NCBI GenBank assembly: GCA_032718475.1
Contig: JAUCBJ010002317.1
Location: forward strand, 18,564 to 82,563
Length of the DNA stretch: 64,000 nucleotides
Source of the DNA: Nemertoderma westbladi
Lineage: Eukaryota; Xenacoelomorpha; Nemertodermatida; Nemertodermatidae
Direction: 5' to 3'
The notes beneath the pieces are model-generated. The model was given only the letters and a program-made list of their open reading frames with translations. It did not search any database and was not told the DNA's origin. This document shows positions 22,577 through 34,672 of this stretch, in pieces. The translations under genes were made by a program, and so were the position numbers. Positions within the stretch are counted from its first letter, which is position 1. Each line of letters begins with the position of its first letter.

Positions 22577-24607
22577 TCTCGATTGGGTTCGACTTGGCTC
22601 GGTCCGGCTTGACTTGGCTCAATTGGGCTCGATTCGGCTCAATCCACACGACTCGGCTCGAATGGGATTGATTGGGCTTGACTTGGCTCGATTTGGCTCA
22701 ACTTGGCTCAGTCCGGCTCAATTGGGTTCGACTTGGCTCGGTCCATCTCAATTGGGCTCGACTAGGCTCGATTGGGCTCGACTCGGCTCTATTGGGCTCG
22801 ACTCGACTCGATTGGGCTTGACTCGGCTCAGTCTGGCTCGACTCGGCTTAATTGGGCTCAACTCGGCTCTGTTCGGCTCGATTGGGCTCGACTCGGCTTG
22901 ATCACCTCGATTGGTTCTATTCGGCTCAATCGGTATGATTCGGCTCGATTGACACACGATGCTGGAAGGGTCAAAGCCAAACTCACGTGCTGCTCGAAGG
23001 GACAAAGTCAAACAGTGTGTCTATTATTTGATGTAACTCATGAGCTGCTCGAAGGGCGCAACATCATATATCAAGGGACAAAGCAAAACTCACGTGCTGC
23101 TCGAAGGGACAAAGTCAAACAGTGTGTCTATTATTTGATGTAACTCACGCGCTGCTCGAAAGGCGCAAATACATTATATCGAAGGGTCAAAGCCAAACTC
23201 ACGTGCTGCTCGAAGTGACAAAGTCAAACATTGTGTCTAATATTTGATTAACTCACGTGCTGCTCGAAGGGCGCAACTACATATATCGAAACAAGCCCCT
23301 GTCTTGTATTTTAATTATAACAGAAATCCTTGCCTTCAGTACAAAATATCTAAAAATTAATTTACCTGAAGTATGGGTAACATTATAAATTCGCTTTTCA
23401 CACACAGTAGTTAACTAAAGCAAATACCATTCAGGTTGACTGAATGATTTTATTAATGTTTGCCATGCATAATGTACTATATTTGGGTCCCATGGCCCAC
23501 CCCATTGAACAGCTTTGCTTACATCTGATAGAGAGTAATCCCAAATTAACTTCCCTCTACGAAAATTATTTTAATTAAATACATACAACATAGCAGACAA
23601 CTCTGCAATCAACAGTACGCAATAACTAAAATGGCATTCAGCTTACCAGCTATTCGCATTAAGCTAATAGATATTCGATTTCATTCGATTCATTGAGTGT
23701 GTGAGGGCTATTGGGAGAGCAATCAGCTTATGATGTAATACATTAGAATCCCACGGCTTTTGTTTGCTTACTGTCTGAGTTGTAGAGTGAGGATAATACT
23801 TGGCAGAGAAAGCATTTCCTTGTTAGGTGGCCATTCCTATAGAATAGCATTACTAGGCTATCTCTATCCATTTTTCATGAGTGCCAGCTGGTGTTTTTAT
23901 CATTGCGCCTATGGCGTTTTTTCGTTTATGTCTATTTTTCGAGCCCACGGCTCATGGACGTGTAACTTGGCAATCGCTCAAATCCATTCAGCTGAATGGC
24001 ACAGTAGAGTAAACTAAAGTAAATTCCCTATACAATGTTCTGAAGGGGAGACTGACAGAGAGTAATCCAACAATAAAACATTTTGCAATAATGTTGGCAT
24101 TAATGTAGCCAACACACTGTGTACTTAAGTCATTCAGCTTACATTAGCAGAGTGAGATATTCTCATAGAATGCATTGGGAAGAGTAATTCAGCTGAGGCG
24201 ATAATAGATTTCTAACTAAACCAACCAGTTAATATTTGCTTTGACAGAGTGTAGTGTCCTAGGGCCTAAACAAACAGTATGGGTGTACTAAGTACAATAA
24301 TCTTGGCAACCTCATCGATTTATACTAAGCCTTGTGTAGAAATCCATTACATAAGCCATTTTTCATCACGACACCAGCTGTTATTGGTGTTATTTTACCA
24401 TTGCGCCTATGGCGTTTTTTCGTTTATGTCTATTTTTCGAGCCCACGGCTCATGGACGAAATAGCGGAACATACCAGGGACCTTAGAATCGCGGTATCCA
24501 GCCGCTGTGAAAATTTCATCAAAATCGTTAGAGTAGTTTTGGCTATAGATTAACCAGCCAGCCAGTCAGCCAACAATTCTTACAGTAATGAACCTCTCGG
24601 TTCCTAA
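22577..24607 (+). repeat. Partial array unit 4 copy (5' end missing)
   Basis: The second copy of the duplicated A/B chimera. It lacks the constant 5' end and most of the degenerate satellite because the inverted core-C module abuts it. The chimeric junction recurs at about 23960. Confidence 0.85.
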
Positions 24608-26090
24608 CTAGTGACGGGCCTAGCGGCCCGATAAGGAACCGACTTTTTATTTTAAATAAAAGAGACAACGAGAATTAGTATAGAACTAATAGTTATGTAA
24701 AAATACAATCATATTTCATACAATAATTATTAATAAATTCGATATATTATTAGTTGCTCAATTCTAGAACAAAATCGACCTGCAACTAGTGAAGACCTCG
24801 TTTTGGTAATTTCGAAACCACGCTGGTGCGATGCGCGATATCGTGTTTAGTTAATAAATTGAAAACTCCATCAATTCATGTGCAACCAGTAATAAGAAAT
24901 CGCTATAAATGTAATTAAATAAAAATTATTCTAGAAAAATTTTCCTCAAAAAGTATGAAGTCTTGGCATTGGTGACGCGAAACTAGGCTAGTGAGATTCA
25001 GGATATTGCGTTTAATATAAAAATCGAAATCGCTATCGAATTCCGTAAAGGCGTTAATAAAATACTGCAACTTTTTTGAAATTTGTAAAATTCTAGAACT
25101 AGAAAAAAATAATTTTTGAACGGCGCTGTTTGGGGTTTCGAAACATGGATAGGCTGAAAGAGGACATCGAATTAAGTTGAAAAATGAAAACCCCATCGAA
25201 TTTGGACAAAGCGTTCCGGAGTTATAGCGGATCGAAAAAAATTGACCCCCCCCAGTCGCCAAAAATTTACAGTAATTTAAAATTTTGCAAAAAAAATTTT
25301 TTGCGTTATTTTTGATGGCGAATCGATTGGCAGTACTGGCTACGAAAAAATTTTTTTGAAATTTTTGGTCAGAAAAAAAAACATGGAAAAAGTATATTCT
25401 TAAAAAGATTTGATGTCTTTGCCTATGGTCAGAGAATGATCCAACTCTGTAACTTGGCAATCGCTCAAATCCATTCAGCTGAATGGCACAGTAGAGTAAA
25501 CTAAAGTAAATTCCCTATACAATGTTCTGAAGGGGTGACTGACAGAGAGTAATCCAACAATAAAACATTTTGCAATAATGTTGGCATTAATGTAGCCAAC
25601 TCACTGTGTACGTAACAGTCATTCAGCTTACATTAGCAGAGTGAGATATTTCCATAGATTGCATTGGGAAGAGTAATTCAGCTGAGGCGATAATAGATTT
25701 CAAACTAAACCACCACCAGTTAATGTTTGCTTTGACAGAGAGTGCAGGGCCTAAACAAACAGTATGGGTGTACTAAGTACAATAATCTTGGCAACCTCAT
25801 CGATTTATACTAAGCCTTGTGTAGAAATGCATTACATAAGCCATTTTTCATCAGGACACCAGCTGTCATTGGTGTTATTTTACCATTGCGCCTATGGCGT
25901 TTTTTCGTTTATGTCTATTTTTCGAGCCCACGGCTCATGGACGAAATAGCGGAACATACCAGGGACCTTAGAATCGCGGTATCTAGCCGCTGTGAAAATT
26001 TCATCAAAATCGTTAGAGTAGTTTTGGCTGTAGGTCAGTCAGTCAGTCAGTCAGTCCAGTCAATCAGTCAGCCACGAGCAATTCTTACAG
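22581..26090 (+). repeat. Near-identical 4,630-bp-offset duplication, copy 2
   Basis: Partner of 17951-21460. Near-identity over 3.5 kb suggests a very recent duplication, ongoing homogenisation, or an assembly error in a repeat-dense region. Confidence 0.9.
22976..23290 (+). repeat. E-box-containing subrepeats (copy 2)
   Basis: Same sequence as 18346-18660, inside the duplicated block. Confidence 0.85.
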
Positions 26091-26112
26091 TAATGAACCT
26101 CTCGGTTCCTAA
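24608..26112 (+). repeat. Array unit 6 (core B)
   Basis: Duplicate of unit 5 with the normal GAACCTCTCGGTTCCTAA end. Its tetranucleotide tract has a short indel relative to unit 5. Confidence 0.85.
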
Positions 26113-27609
26113 CTAGTGACGGGCCTAGCGGCCCGATAAGGAACCGACTTTTTATTTTAAATAAAAGAGACAACGAGAATTAGTATAGAACTAATAATTA
26201 TGTAAAAATACAATCATATTTCATACAATAATTATTAATAAATTCGATCTATTATTAGTTGCTCAATTCTAGAACAAAATCGACCTGCAACTAGTGAAGA
26301 CCTCGTTTTGGAATTTCGAAACCACGCTGGTGCGATGCGCGATATCGTGTTTAGTTAATAAATTGAAAACTCCATCAATTCATGTGCAACCAGTAATAAG
26401 AAATCGCGATAAATGTAATTAAATAAAAATTATTCTAGAAAAATTTTCCTCAAAAAGTATGAAGTCTTGGCATTGGTGACGCGAAACTAGGCTAGTGAGA
26501 TTCAGGATATTGCGTTTAATATAAAAATCGAAAACGCTATCGAATTCCGTAAAGGCGTTAATAAAATACTGCAACTTTTTTGAAATTTGTAAAATTCTAG
26601 AACTAGAAAAAATTAATTTTTGAACGGCGCTGTTTGGGGTTTCGAAACATGGATAGGCTGAAAGAGGACATCGAATTAAGTTGAAAAATGAAAACCCCAT
26701 CGAATTTGGACAAAGCGTTCCGGAGTTATAGCGGATCGAAAAAAATTGACCCCCCCCAGTCGCCAAAAATTTACAGTAATTTAAAATTTTGCAAAAAAAA
26801 TTTTTTGCGTTATTTTTGATGGCGAATCGATTGGCAGTACTGGCTACGAAAAATTTTTTTTTGAAATTTTTGGTCAGAAAAAAAAACATGGAAAAAGTAT
26901 ATTTTTAAAAAGATTTGATGTCTTTGCCTATGGTCAGAGAATGATCCAACTCTGTAACTTGGCAATCGCTCAAATCCATTCAGCTGAATGGCACAGTAGA
27001 GTAAACTAAAGTATATTCCCTATACAATGTTCTGAAGGGGAGACTGACAGAGAGTCCAACAATAAAACATTTTGCAATAATGTTGACATTAATGTAGCCA
27101 ACTCACTGTGTACTTAAGTCATTCAGCTTACATTAGCAGAGGGAGATATTCCCATAGAGTGCGCATTGGGAAGAGTAATTCAGCTGAGGCAATAATAGAT
27201 TTCAAACTAAACCAACCAGTTAATATTTGCTTTGACAGAGTGTCCTAGGGCCTAAACAAACAGTATGGGTGTACTAAGTACAATAATCTTGGCAACCTCA
27301 TCGATTTATACTAAGCCTTGTGTAGAAATCCATTACATAAGCCATTTTTCATCACGACACCAGCTGTTATTGGTGTTATTTTACCATTGCGCCTATGGCG
27401 TTTTTTCGTTTATGTCTATTTTTCGAGCCCACGGCTCATGGACGAAATAGCGGAACATACCAGGGACCTTAGAATCGCGGTATCCAGCCGCTGTGAAAAT
27501 TTCATCAAAATCGTTAGAGTAGTTTTGGCTGTAGATCAGCCAGTCAGTCAGCCAGCCAGTCAATCAATCAGCCAACAATTCTTACAGTAATGAACCTCTC
27601 GGTTCCTAA
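26113..27609 (+). repeat. Array unit 7 (core B)
   Basis: Standard core-B unit of about 1.5 kb. The next unit switches to core A at the same GAGACAACGAG point. Confidence 0.85.
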
Positions 27610-27673
27610 CTAGTGACGGGCCTAGCGGCCCGATAAGGAACCGACTTTTTATTTCAAATAAAAGAGACAACGA

Positions 27674-28473
27674 GCTCGGCTCGGTCTTGCACGATTGGGC
27701 ACGATTAAGTTCGACTTGGCTTGATTGGCTCGGTTTGGCTCGGCTCGGCTCGGTTCGGCTCGGCTCGGCTCGGCTCGGCTCGGCTCGGCTCGGCTCGGCT
27801 CGGCTCGGCTCGGCTCGGCTCGGCTCGGCTCGGCTCGGCTCGGCTCGGCTCGGCTCGGCTCGGCTCGGCTCGGCTCGGCTTGGCTCGGCTCGGCTTGGCT
27901 CGGCTCGGCTAGGCTCGGCTCGGCTCGATTAGGCTCGGCTCAGCTCGGCTCGGCTTGGCTCGGCCTGGCTCGGCTCGGCTTGGCTCGGCTCGGCTCGGCT
28001 CGGCTCGGCTCGGCTCGGCTCGGCTCAGCTCGGCTCGGCTCGGCTCGACTCGGCTCGGCTCGGCTCGGCCTGGCTCGGCTTGGCTCAGCCTGGCTCGGCT
28101 CGGCTTGGCTCGGCCTGGCTCGGCTCGGCACGGCTCGGCTCGGCTCGGTTCGGCTCGGCTTGGCACGGCACGGCTCGGCTCGGTTCGGCTCGGCTTGGCT
28201 CGGCTCGGCTCGGCTCGGCTCGTCTTGGCTTGGCTCGGCTCGGCTCGGCTCGGCTCGGCTCGGCTCGGCTCGGCTCGGCTCGGCTCGGCTCGGCTCGGCT
28301 CGGCTCGGCTCGGCTCGGCTCGGCTCGGCTCGGCTCGGCTCGGCTCGGCTCGGCTCGGCTCGGCTCGGCTCGGCTCGGCTCGGCTCGGCTCGGCTCGGCT
28401 CGGCTCGGCTCGGCTCGGCTCGGCTTGGCTCGGCTCGGCTCGGCTCGGCTCGGCTCGGCTCGGCTTGGCTCGG
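27674..28473 (+). repeat. CTCGG pentanucleotide satellite (unit 8)
   Basis: About 160 copies of CTCGG; after a short degenerate lead-in the tract is mostly pure. A stop-free frame runs through it and on into the E-box repeats (365 codons), because the 108-bp E-box dimer is also a multiple of three. Confidence 0.97.
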
Positions 28474-28485
28474 TCTGAGTCGACT

Positions 28486-28848
28486 CCCCGTGCTGCTCGA
28501 AGGGTGCAAATACATATATGGAAGGGTCAAAGCAAAACTCACGTGCTGCTCGAAGGGACAAAGTCAAACAATGTGTCTATTATTTGATGTAATTCACGTG
28601 CTGCTCGAAGGGCGCAAATACATATATCGAAGGGTCAAAGCAAAACTCACGTGCTGCTCGAAGGGACAAAGTCAAACAATGTGTCTATTATTTGATGTAA
28701 TTCACGTGCTGCTCGAAGGGCGCAAATACATATATCGAAGGGTCAAAGCAAAACTCACGTGCTGCTCGAAGGGACAAAGTCAAACATTGTGTCTATTATT
28801 TGATCATCTCACGTGCTGCTAGAAGGGCGCAACTACATATATCGAAAC
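28486..28848 (+). repeat. E-box-containing subrepeats (unit 8)
   Basis: Three and a half copies of the 108-bp dimer with very low divergence. Several CACGTG sites are present (for example near 28538, 28587 and 28646). Confidence 0.92.
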
Positions 28849-29471
28849 AAGCCCCTGTCTTGTATTTTAATTATATCAGAAATCGTTGCCTTCAGTACAA
28901 ATATCTAAAAATTCATTCACCTGAAGTATGGGTAACATTATAAATTCGTTTTTCGCACAGTAGAGTTAACTAAGCAAATACCCTCCAGGTTGACTGAATG
29001 ATTTTATTAATGTTTGCCATGCATAATGAGCTATATTTGGGTCCCATGACCCACCCCATTGAACAGCTTTGCTTACATCTGATAGAAAGTAATCCCAAAT
29101 TAACTTCCCTCTACGAAAATTATTTTAATTAAATACATACAACATAGCAGCAGTCAACTCTGCTATCAACAGTACACAATAACTAAAATGGCATTCAGCT
29201 TACCAGCTATTCGCATTAAGCTAATAGATATTCGATTTCATTGGATTCAGTGAGTGTGTGAGGGCTATTGGGAGAGCAATCAGCTTATGATGTAATACAT
29301 TAGAATCCCACAGCTTTTGTTTGCTTACTGTCTGAGTTGTAGAGTGAGGATAATACTTGGCAGAGAAAGCATTTCCTTGTTAGGTGGCCATTCCTATAGA
29401 ATAGCATTACTAGGCCATCTCTATGCATTTTTCATGAGTGCCAGCTGGTGTTTTTATCATTGCGCCTATGG

Positions 29472-29847
29472 CGTTTTTTCGTTTATGTCTATTTTTCGAG
29501 CCCACGGCTCATGGACAAAATAGCGGAACATTCCAGGGACCTTAGAATCGCGGTATCTAGCCGCTGTGAAAATTTCATCAAAATCGTTAGAGTAGTTTTG
29601 GCTGTAGATCAGTCAGCCAGCCAGCCAGTCTCGAGCAATTCTTACAGTAATGAACCTCTCGTTTTTTCGTTTATGTCTATTTTTCGAGCCCACGGCTCAT
29701 GGACAAAATAGCGGAACATTCCAGGGACCTTAGAATCGCGGTATCTAGCCGCTGTGAAAATTTCATCAAAATCGTTAGAGTAGTTTTGGCTGTAGATCAG
29801 TCAGCCAGCCAGCCAGTCTCGAGCAATTCTTACAGTAATGAACCTCT
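29472..29847 (+). repeat. 188-bp tandem duplication of the constant 3' end
   Basis: The stretch from GTTTTTTCGTTTATGTC to GAACCTCTCG occurs twice in a row with no apparent differences, sharing the private variant GGACAAAATAGCGGAACATT. It is a local and recent event. Confidence 0.92.
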
Positions 29848-29857
29848 CGGTTCCTAA

Positions 29858-31339
29858 CTAGCGGCCCGATAAGGAACCGACTTTTTATTTCAAATAAAAG
29901 AGACAACGAGAATTATTATAGAACTAATAATTATGTAAAAATACAATCATATTTCATACAATAATTATTAATAAATTCGATCTATTATTAGTTACTCAAT
30001 TCTAGAACAAAATCGACCTGCAACTAGTGAAGACCTCGTTTTGGAATTTCGAAACCACGCTGGTGCGATGCGCGATATCGTGTTTAGTTAATAAATTGAA
30101 AACTCCATCAATTCATGTGCAACCAGTAATAAGAAATCGCGATAAATGTAATTAAATAAAAATTATTCTAGAAAAATTTTCCTCAAAAAGTATGAAGTCT
30201 TGGCGTTGGTGACGCGAAACTAGGCTAGTGAGATTCAGGATATTGCGTTTAATATAAAAATTGAAAACGCTATCGAATTCCGTAAAGGCGTTAATAAAAT
30301 ACTGCAACTTTTTTGAAATTTGTAAAATTCTAGAACTAGAAAAAATTAATTTTTGAACGGCGCTGTTTGAGGTTTCGAAACATGGATAGGCTGAAAGAGG
30401 ACATCGAATTAAGTTGAAAAATGAAAACCCCATCGAATTTGGACAAAGCGTTCCGGAGTTATAGCGGATCGAAAAAAATTGACCCCCCCCAGTCGCCAAA
30501 AATTTACAGTAATTTAAAATTTTGCAAAAAAAATTTTTTGCGTTATTTTTGATGGCGAATCGATTGGCAGTACTGGCTACGAAAAATTTTTTTTGAAATT
30601 TTTGGTCAGAAAAAAAAACATGGAAAAAGATTTAAAAAAGATTTGATGTCTTTGCCTATGGTCAGAGAATGATCCAACTCTGTAACTTGGCAATCGCTCA
30701 AATCCATTCAGCTGAATGGCACAGTAGAGTAAACTAAAGTAAATTCCCTATACAATGTTCTGAAGGGGAGACTGACAGAGAGTAATCCAACAATAATACA
30801 TGTTGCAATAATGTTGGCATTAATGTAGCCAACTCACTGTGTACGTAACAGTCATTCAGCTTACATTAGCAGAGTGAGATATTCTCATAGATTGCATTGG
30901 GAAGAGTAATTCAGCTGAGGAGATATTAGATTTCAAACTAAACCAACCCGTTAATGTTTGCTTTGACAGAGAGTGGTGGCCTATACAAACAGTATGGGTG
31001 TACTGAGTATAATAATCTTGGCAACCTCATCGATTTATTACTAAGCCTTCTGTAGAAATGCATTACATAAGCCATTTTTCATCACGACACCAGCTGTTAT
31101 TGGTGTTATTTTACCATTGCGCCTATGGCGTTTTTTCGTTTATGTCTATTTTTCGAGCCCACGGCTCATGGACGAAATAGCGGAACATACCAGGGACCTT
31201 AGAATCGCGGTATCAAGCCACTGTGAAAATTTCATCAAAATCGTTAGAGTAGTTTTGGCTGTAGATCAGCCAGTCAGTCAGCCAGCCAGTCAATCAATCA
31301 GCCAACAATTCTTACAGTAATGAACCTCTCGGTTCCTAA
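29858..31339 (+). repeat. Array unit 9 (core B, 12-bp deletion at the start)
   Basis: Begins CTAGCGGCCCGATAAGG. The 12 bases between the two CTAG tetramers of the 5' end are missing. Unit 10 has the same deletion, so the two are sisters. Confidence 0.85.
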
Positions 31340-32783
31340 CTAGCGGCCCGATAAGGAACCGACTTTTTATTTCAAATAAAAGAGACAACGAGAATTATTA
31401 TAGAACTAATAATTATGTAAAAATACAATCATATTTCATACAATAATTATTAATAAATTCGATCTATTATTAGTTACTCAATTCTAGAACAAAATCGACC
31501 TGCAACTAGTGAAGACCTCGTTTTGGAATTTCGAAACCACGCTGGTGCGATGCGCGATATCGTGTTTAGTTAATAAATTGAAAACTCCATCAATTCATGT
31601 GCAACCAGTAATAAGAAATCGCGATAAATGTAATTAAATAAAAATTATTCTAGAAAAATTTTCCTCAAAAAGTATGAAGTCTTGGCGTTGGTGACGCGAA
31701 ACTAGGCTAGTGAGATTCAGGATATTGCGTTTAATATAAAAATCGAAAACGCTATCGAATTCCGTAAAGGCGTTAATAAAATACTGAAACTTTTTTGAAA
31801 TTTGTAAAATTCTAGAACTGGAAAAAATTATTTTTTGAACGGCGCTGTTTGGGGTTTGGAAACATGGATAGGCTGAAAGAGGACATCGAATTAAGTTGAA
31901 AAATGAAAACCCCATCGAATTTGGACAAAGCGTTCCGGAGTTATAGCGGATCGAAAAAAATTGACCCCCCCCAGTCGCCAAAAATTTACAGTAATTTAAA
32001 ATTTTGCAAAAAAAATTTTATGCGTTATTTTTGATGGCGAATCGATTGGCAGTACTGGCTACGAAAAATTTTTTTTGAAATTTTTGGTCAGAAAAAAAAA
32101 CATGGAAAAAGTATATTTTAACAAGATTTGCCTTTGCCTATGGTCAGAGAATGATCCAACTCTGTAACTTGGCAATCGCTCAAATCCATTCAGCTGAATG
32201 GCACAGTAGAGTAAACTAAAGTAAATTTCCTATACAATGTTCTGAAGGGGAGACTGACAGAGAGTAATCAAACAATAAAACATTTTGCAATAATGTTGGC
32301 ATTAATGTAGCCGATACACTGTATACCTAATAGTCATTCAGCAGGGGGAAGAGTTATTCAGCTGAGGCGGTAATAGATTGCAAACTAAACCAACCAGTTG
32401 GCAGCCTCATCGATTTATACTAAGCCTGTGTAGAACCACAAACTAAATCAACCAGTTAATATTTGCTTTGACAAAGAGTGCAGGGCCTAAACAAACAGTA
32501 TGGGTGTACTGAATATAATAATCTTGGCAACCTCATCGATTTATTACTAAGCCTTGTGTAGAAATGCATTACATAAGCCATTTTTCATCACGACACCAGC
32601 TGTTATTGGTGTTATTTTACCATTGCGTCTATGGCGTTTTTTTGTTTATGTCTATTTCTCGAGCCCACGGCTCATGGACGAAATAGCGGAACATACCAGG
32701 GACCTTAGAATCGCGGTATCCAGCCGCTGTGAAAATTTCATCAAAATCGTTAGAGTAGTTTTGGCTGTAGATTAGCCAGCCAG

Positions 32784-32814
<31 letters not shown>

Positions 32815-32853
32815 GCCAACAATTCTTACAGTAATGAACCTCTCGGTTCCTAA
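31340..32853 (+). repeat. Array unit 10 (core B with core-C patch)
   Basis: Shares the 12-bp 5' deletion with unit 9. At about 32309-32470 it contains a patch typical of core C (GCCGATACACTGTATACC, CAGCAGGGGGAAGAGTTATT and a duplicated CTCATCGATTTATACTAAGC), which suggests gene conversion. Confidence 0.82.
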
Positions 32854-32917
32854 CTAGTGACGGGCCTAGCGGCCCGATAAGGAACCGACTTTTTATTTCA
32901 AATAAAAGAGACAAAGA

Positions 32918-33588
32918 GCTTGGCTCGGTCTTGCACGATTGGGCACGATTAAGTTCGACTTGGCTTGATCGGCTCGGTTTGGCTCGATTAGGCTCGGCTC
33001 GGCTCGGCTCGGCTCAGCTCGGCTCGGCTCGGCTCGGCTCGGCTCGGCTCGGCTCGGCTTGGCTCGGCCTGGCTCGGCTCGGCTCGGCCTGGCTCGGCTC
33101 GGCTCGGCTCGGCCTGGCTCGGCTCGGCTCGGCTCGGCTCGGCTCGGCTCGGCTCGGCTCGGCTCGGCTCGGCTCGGCTCGGCTCGGCTCGGCTCGGCTC
33201 GGCTCGGCTCGGCTCGGCTCGGCTCGGCTCGGCTCGGCTCGGCCCGGCCCGGCCCGGCTCGGCTTGGCCCGGCTCAGCCCGGCTCGGCTCGGCTCGGCTC
33301 GGCACGGCTCGGCTCGGCACGGCTCGGCTCGGCTCGGCTCGGCTCGGCTCGGCACGGCTCGGTTCGGCTCGGCTCGGCTCGGCTTGGCTCGGCACAGCTC
33401 GGCTCGGCTCGGCTCTGCTCGGCTCGGCTCTGCTCGGCTCGGCTCGGCTCGGCTCGGCTCGGCTCGGCTCGGCTCGGCTCGGCTCGGCTCGGCTCGGCTC
33501 GGCTCGGCTCGGCTCGGCTCGGCTCGGCTCGGCTCGGCTCGGCTCGGCTCGGCTCGGCTCGGCTCGGCTCGGCTCGGCTTGGCTCGGT
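32918..33588 (+). repeat. CTCGG pentanucleotide satellite (unit 11)
   Basis: About 134 copies, mostly pure, with CCCGG, CACGG and CTCTG variants clustered at 33241-33430. Confidence 0.97.
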
Positions 33589-33599
33589 CTGAGTCGACT

Positions 33600-33852
33600 C
33601 CCTGTGCTGCTCGAAGGGCGCAAATACATATATCGAAGGGTCAAAGCAAAACTCACGTGCTGCTCGAAGGGACAAAGTCAAACAATGTGTCTATTATTTG
33701 ATGTAATTCACGTGCTGCTCGAAGGGCGCAAATACATATATCGAAGGGTCAAAGCCAAACTTACGTGCTGCTCGAAGGGACAAAGTCAAACAGTGTGTCT
33801 ATTATTTGATGTAGCTCACGTGCTGCTCAAAGGGCGCAACTACATATATCGA
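33600..33852 (+). repeat. E-box-containing subrepeats (unit 11)
   Basis: Two and a half copies of the 108-bp dimer, ending at the CGAAACAAGCCCCTG junction. Confidence 0.9.
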
Positions 33853-34672
33853 AACAAGCCCCTGTCTTGTATTTTAATTATATCAGAAATCCTTGCCTTC
33901 AGTACAAAATATCTAAAAATTCATTTACCTGAAGTATGGGTAACATTATAAATTCGCTTTTCACATAGTAGTTAACTAAAGCAAATACCCTTCAGGTTGA
34001 CTGAATGATTTTATTAATGTTTGCCATGCATAATGTATTATATTTGGGTTCCATGACCCACCCCATTGATTGAACAGCTTTGCTTACATCAGATAGAGAG
34101 TAATCCCAAATTAACTTCCCTCTACGAAAATGATTTTAATTAAATACATACAACATAGCAGTCTACTCTACAGTCAACAGTAGTAGGCCTACACAATAAC
34201 TAAAATGGCATTCAGCTTACCAGCTATTCGCATTAAGCTAATAGATATTCGATTTCATTGGATTCAGTGAGTGTGTGAGGGCTATTGGGAGAGCAATCAG
34301 CTTATGATGTAATACATTAGAATACCACGGCTTTTGTTTGCTTACTGTCTGAGTTGTAGAGTGAGGATAAAACTTGGCAGAGAAAGCATTTCCTTGTTAG
34401 GTGGCCATTCCTATTGTAATATCATTACTAGGCTATCTCTATTCATTTTTCATGAGTGCCAGCTGGTGTTTTTATCATTGCGCCTATGGCGTTTTTTCGT
34501 TTATGTCTATTTTTCGAGCCCACGGCTCATGGACGAAATAGCGGAACATACCAGGGACCTTAGAATCGCGGTATCTAGCCGCTGTGAAAATTTCATCAAA
34601 ATCGTTAGAGTAGTTTTGGCTATAGATTAACCAGCCAGCCACCAACAATTCTTACAGTAATGAACCTCCTAA

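Larger units (their letters stand above)
27610..29857 (+). repeat. Array unit 8 (core A)
   Basis: Contains the longest CTCGG tract, E-box repeats, the A-specific stretch and a duplicated constant 3' end (29472-29847). Confidence 0.85.
32854..34672 (+). repeat. Array unit 11 (core A)
   Basis: The most compact core-A unit: satellite 32918-33588, E-box repeats 33600-33852, the A-specific stretch and a constant 3' end lacking the CTCGGTTC part (AACCTCCTAA). Confidence 0.85.

Noticed and set aside
24332-24553. Recurrent 73-codon frame (MCRNPLHKPFF...) in the constant 3' end of most units
   Set aside because: It covers non-coding-looking sequence ending in a tetranucleotide tract, has no known similarity, and its C-terminus changes with each copy's tract.
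27725-28822. A 365-codon frame of LGSAR repeats and similar SRAEP frames on the other strand
   Set aside because: The CTCGG repeat has no stops in any frame, so the length is automatic. No start context, homology or codon bias supports a gene.
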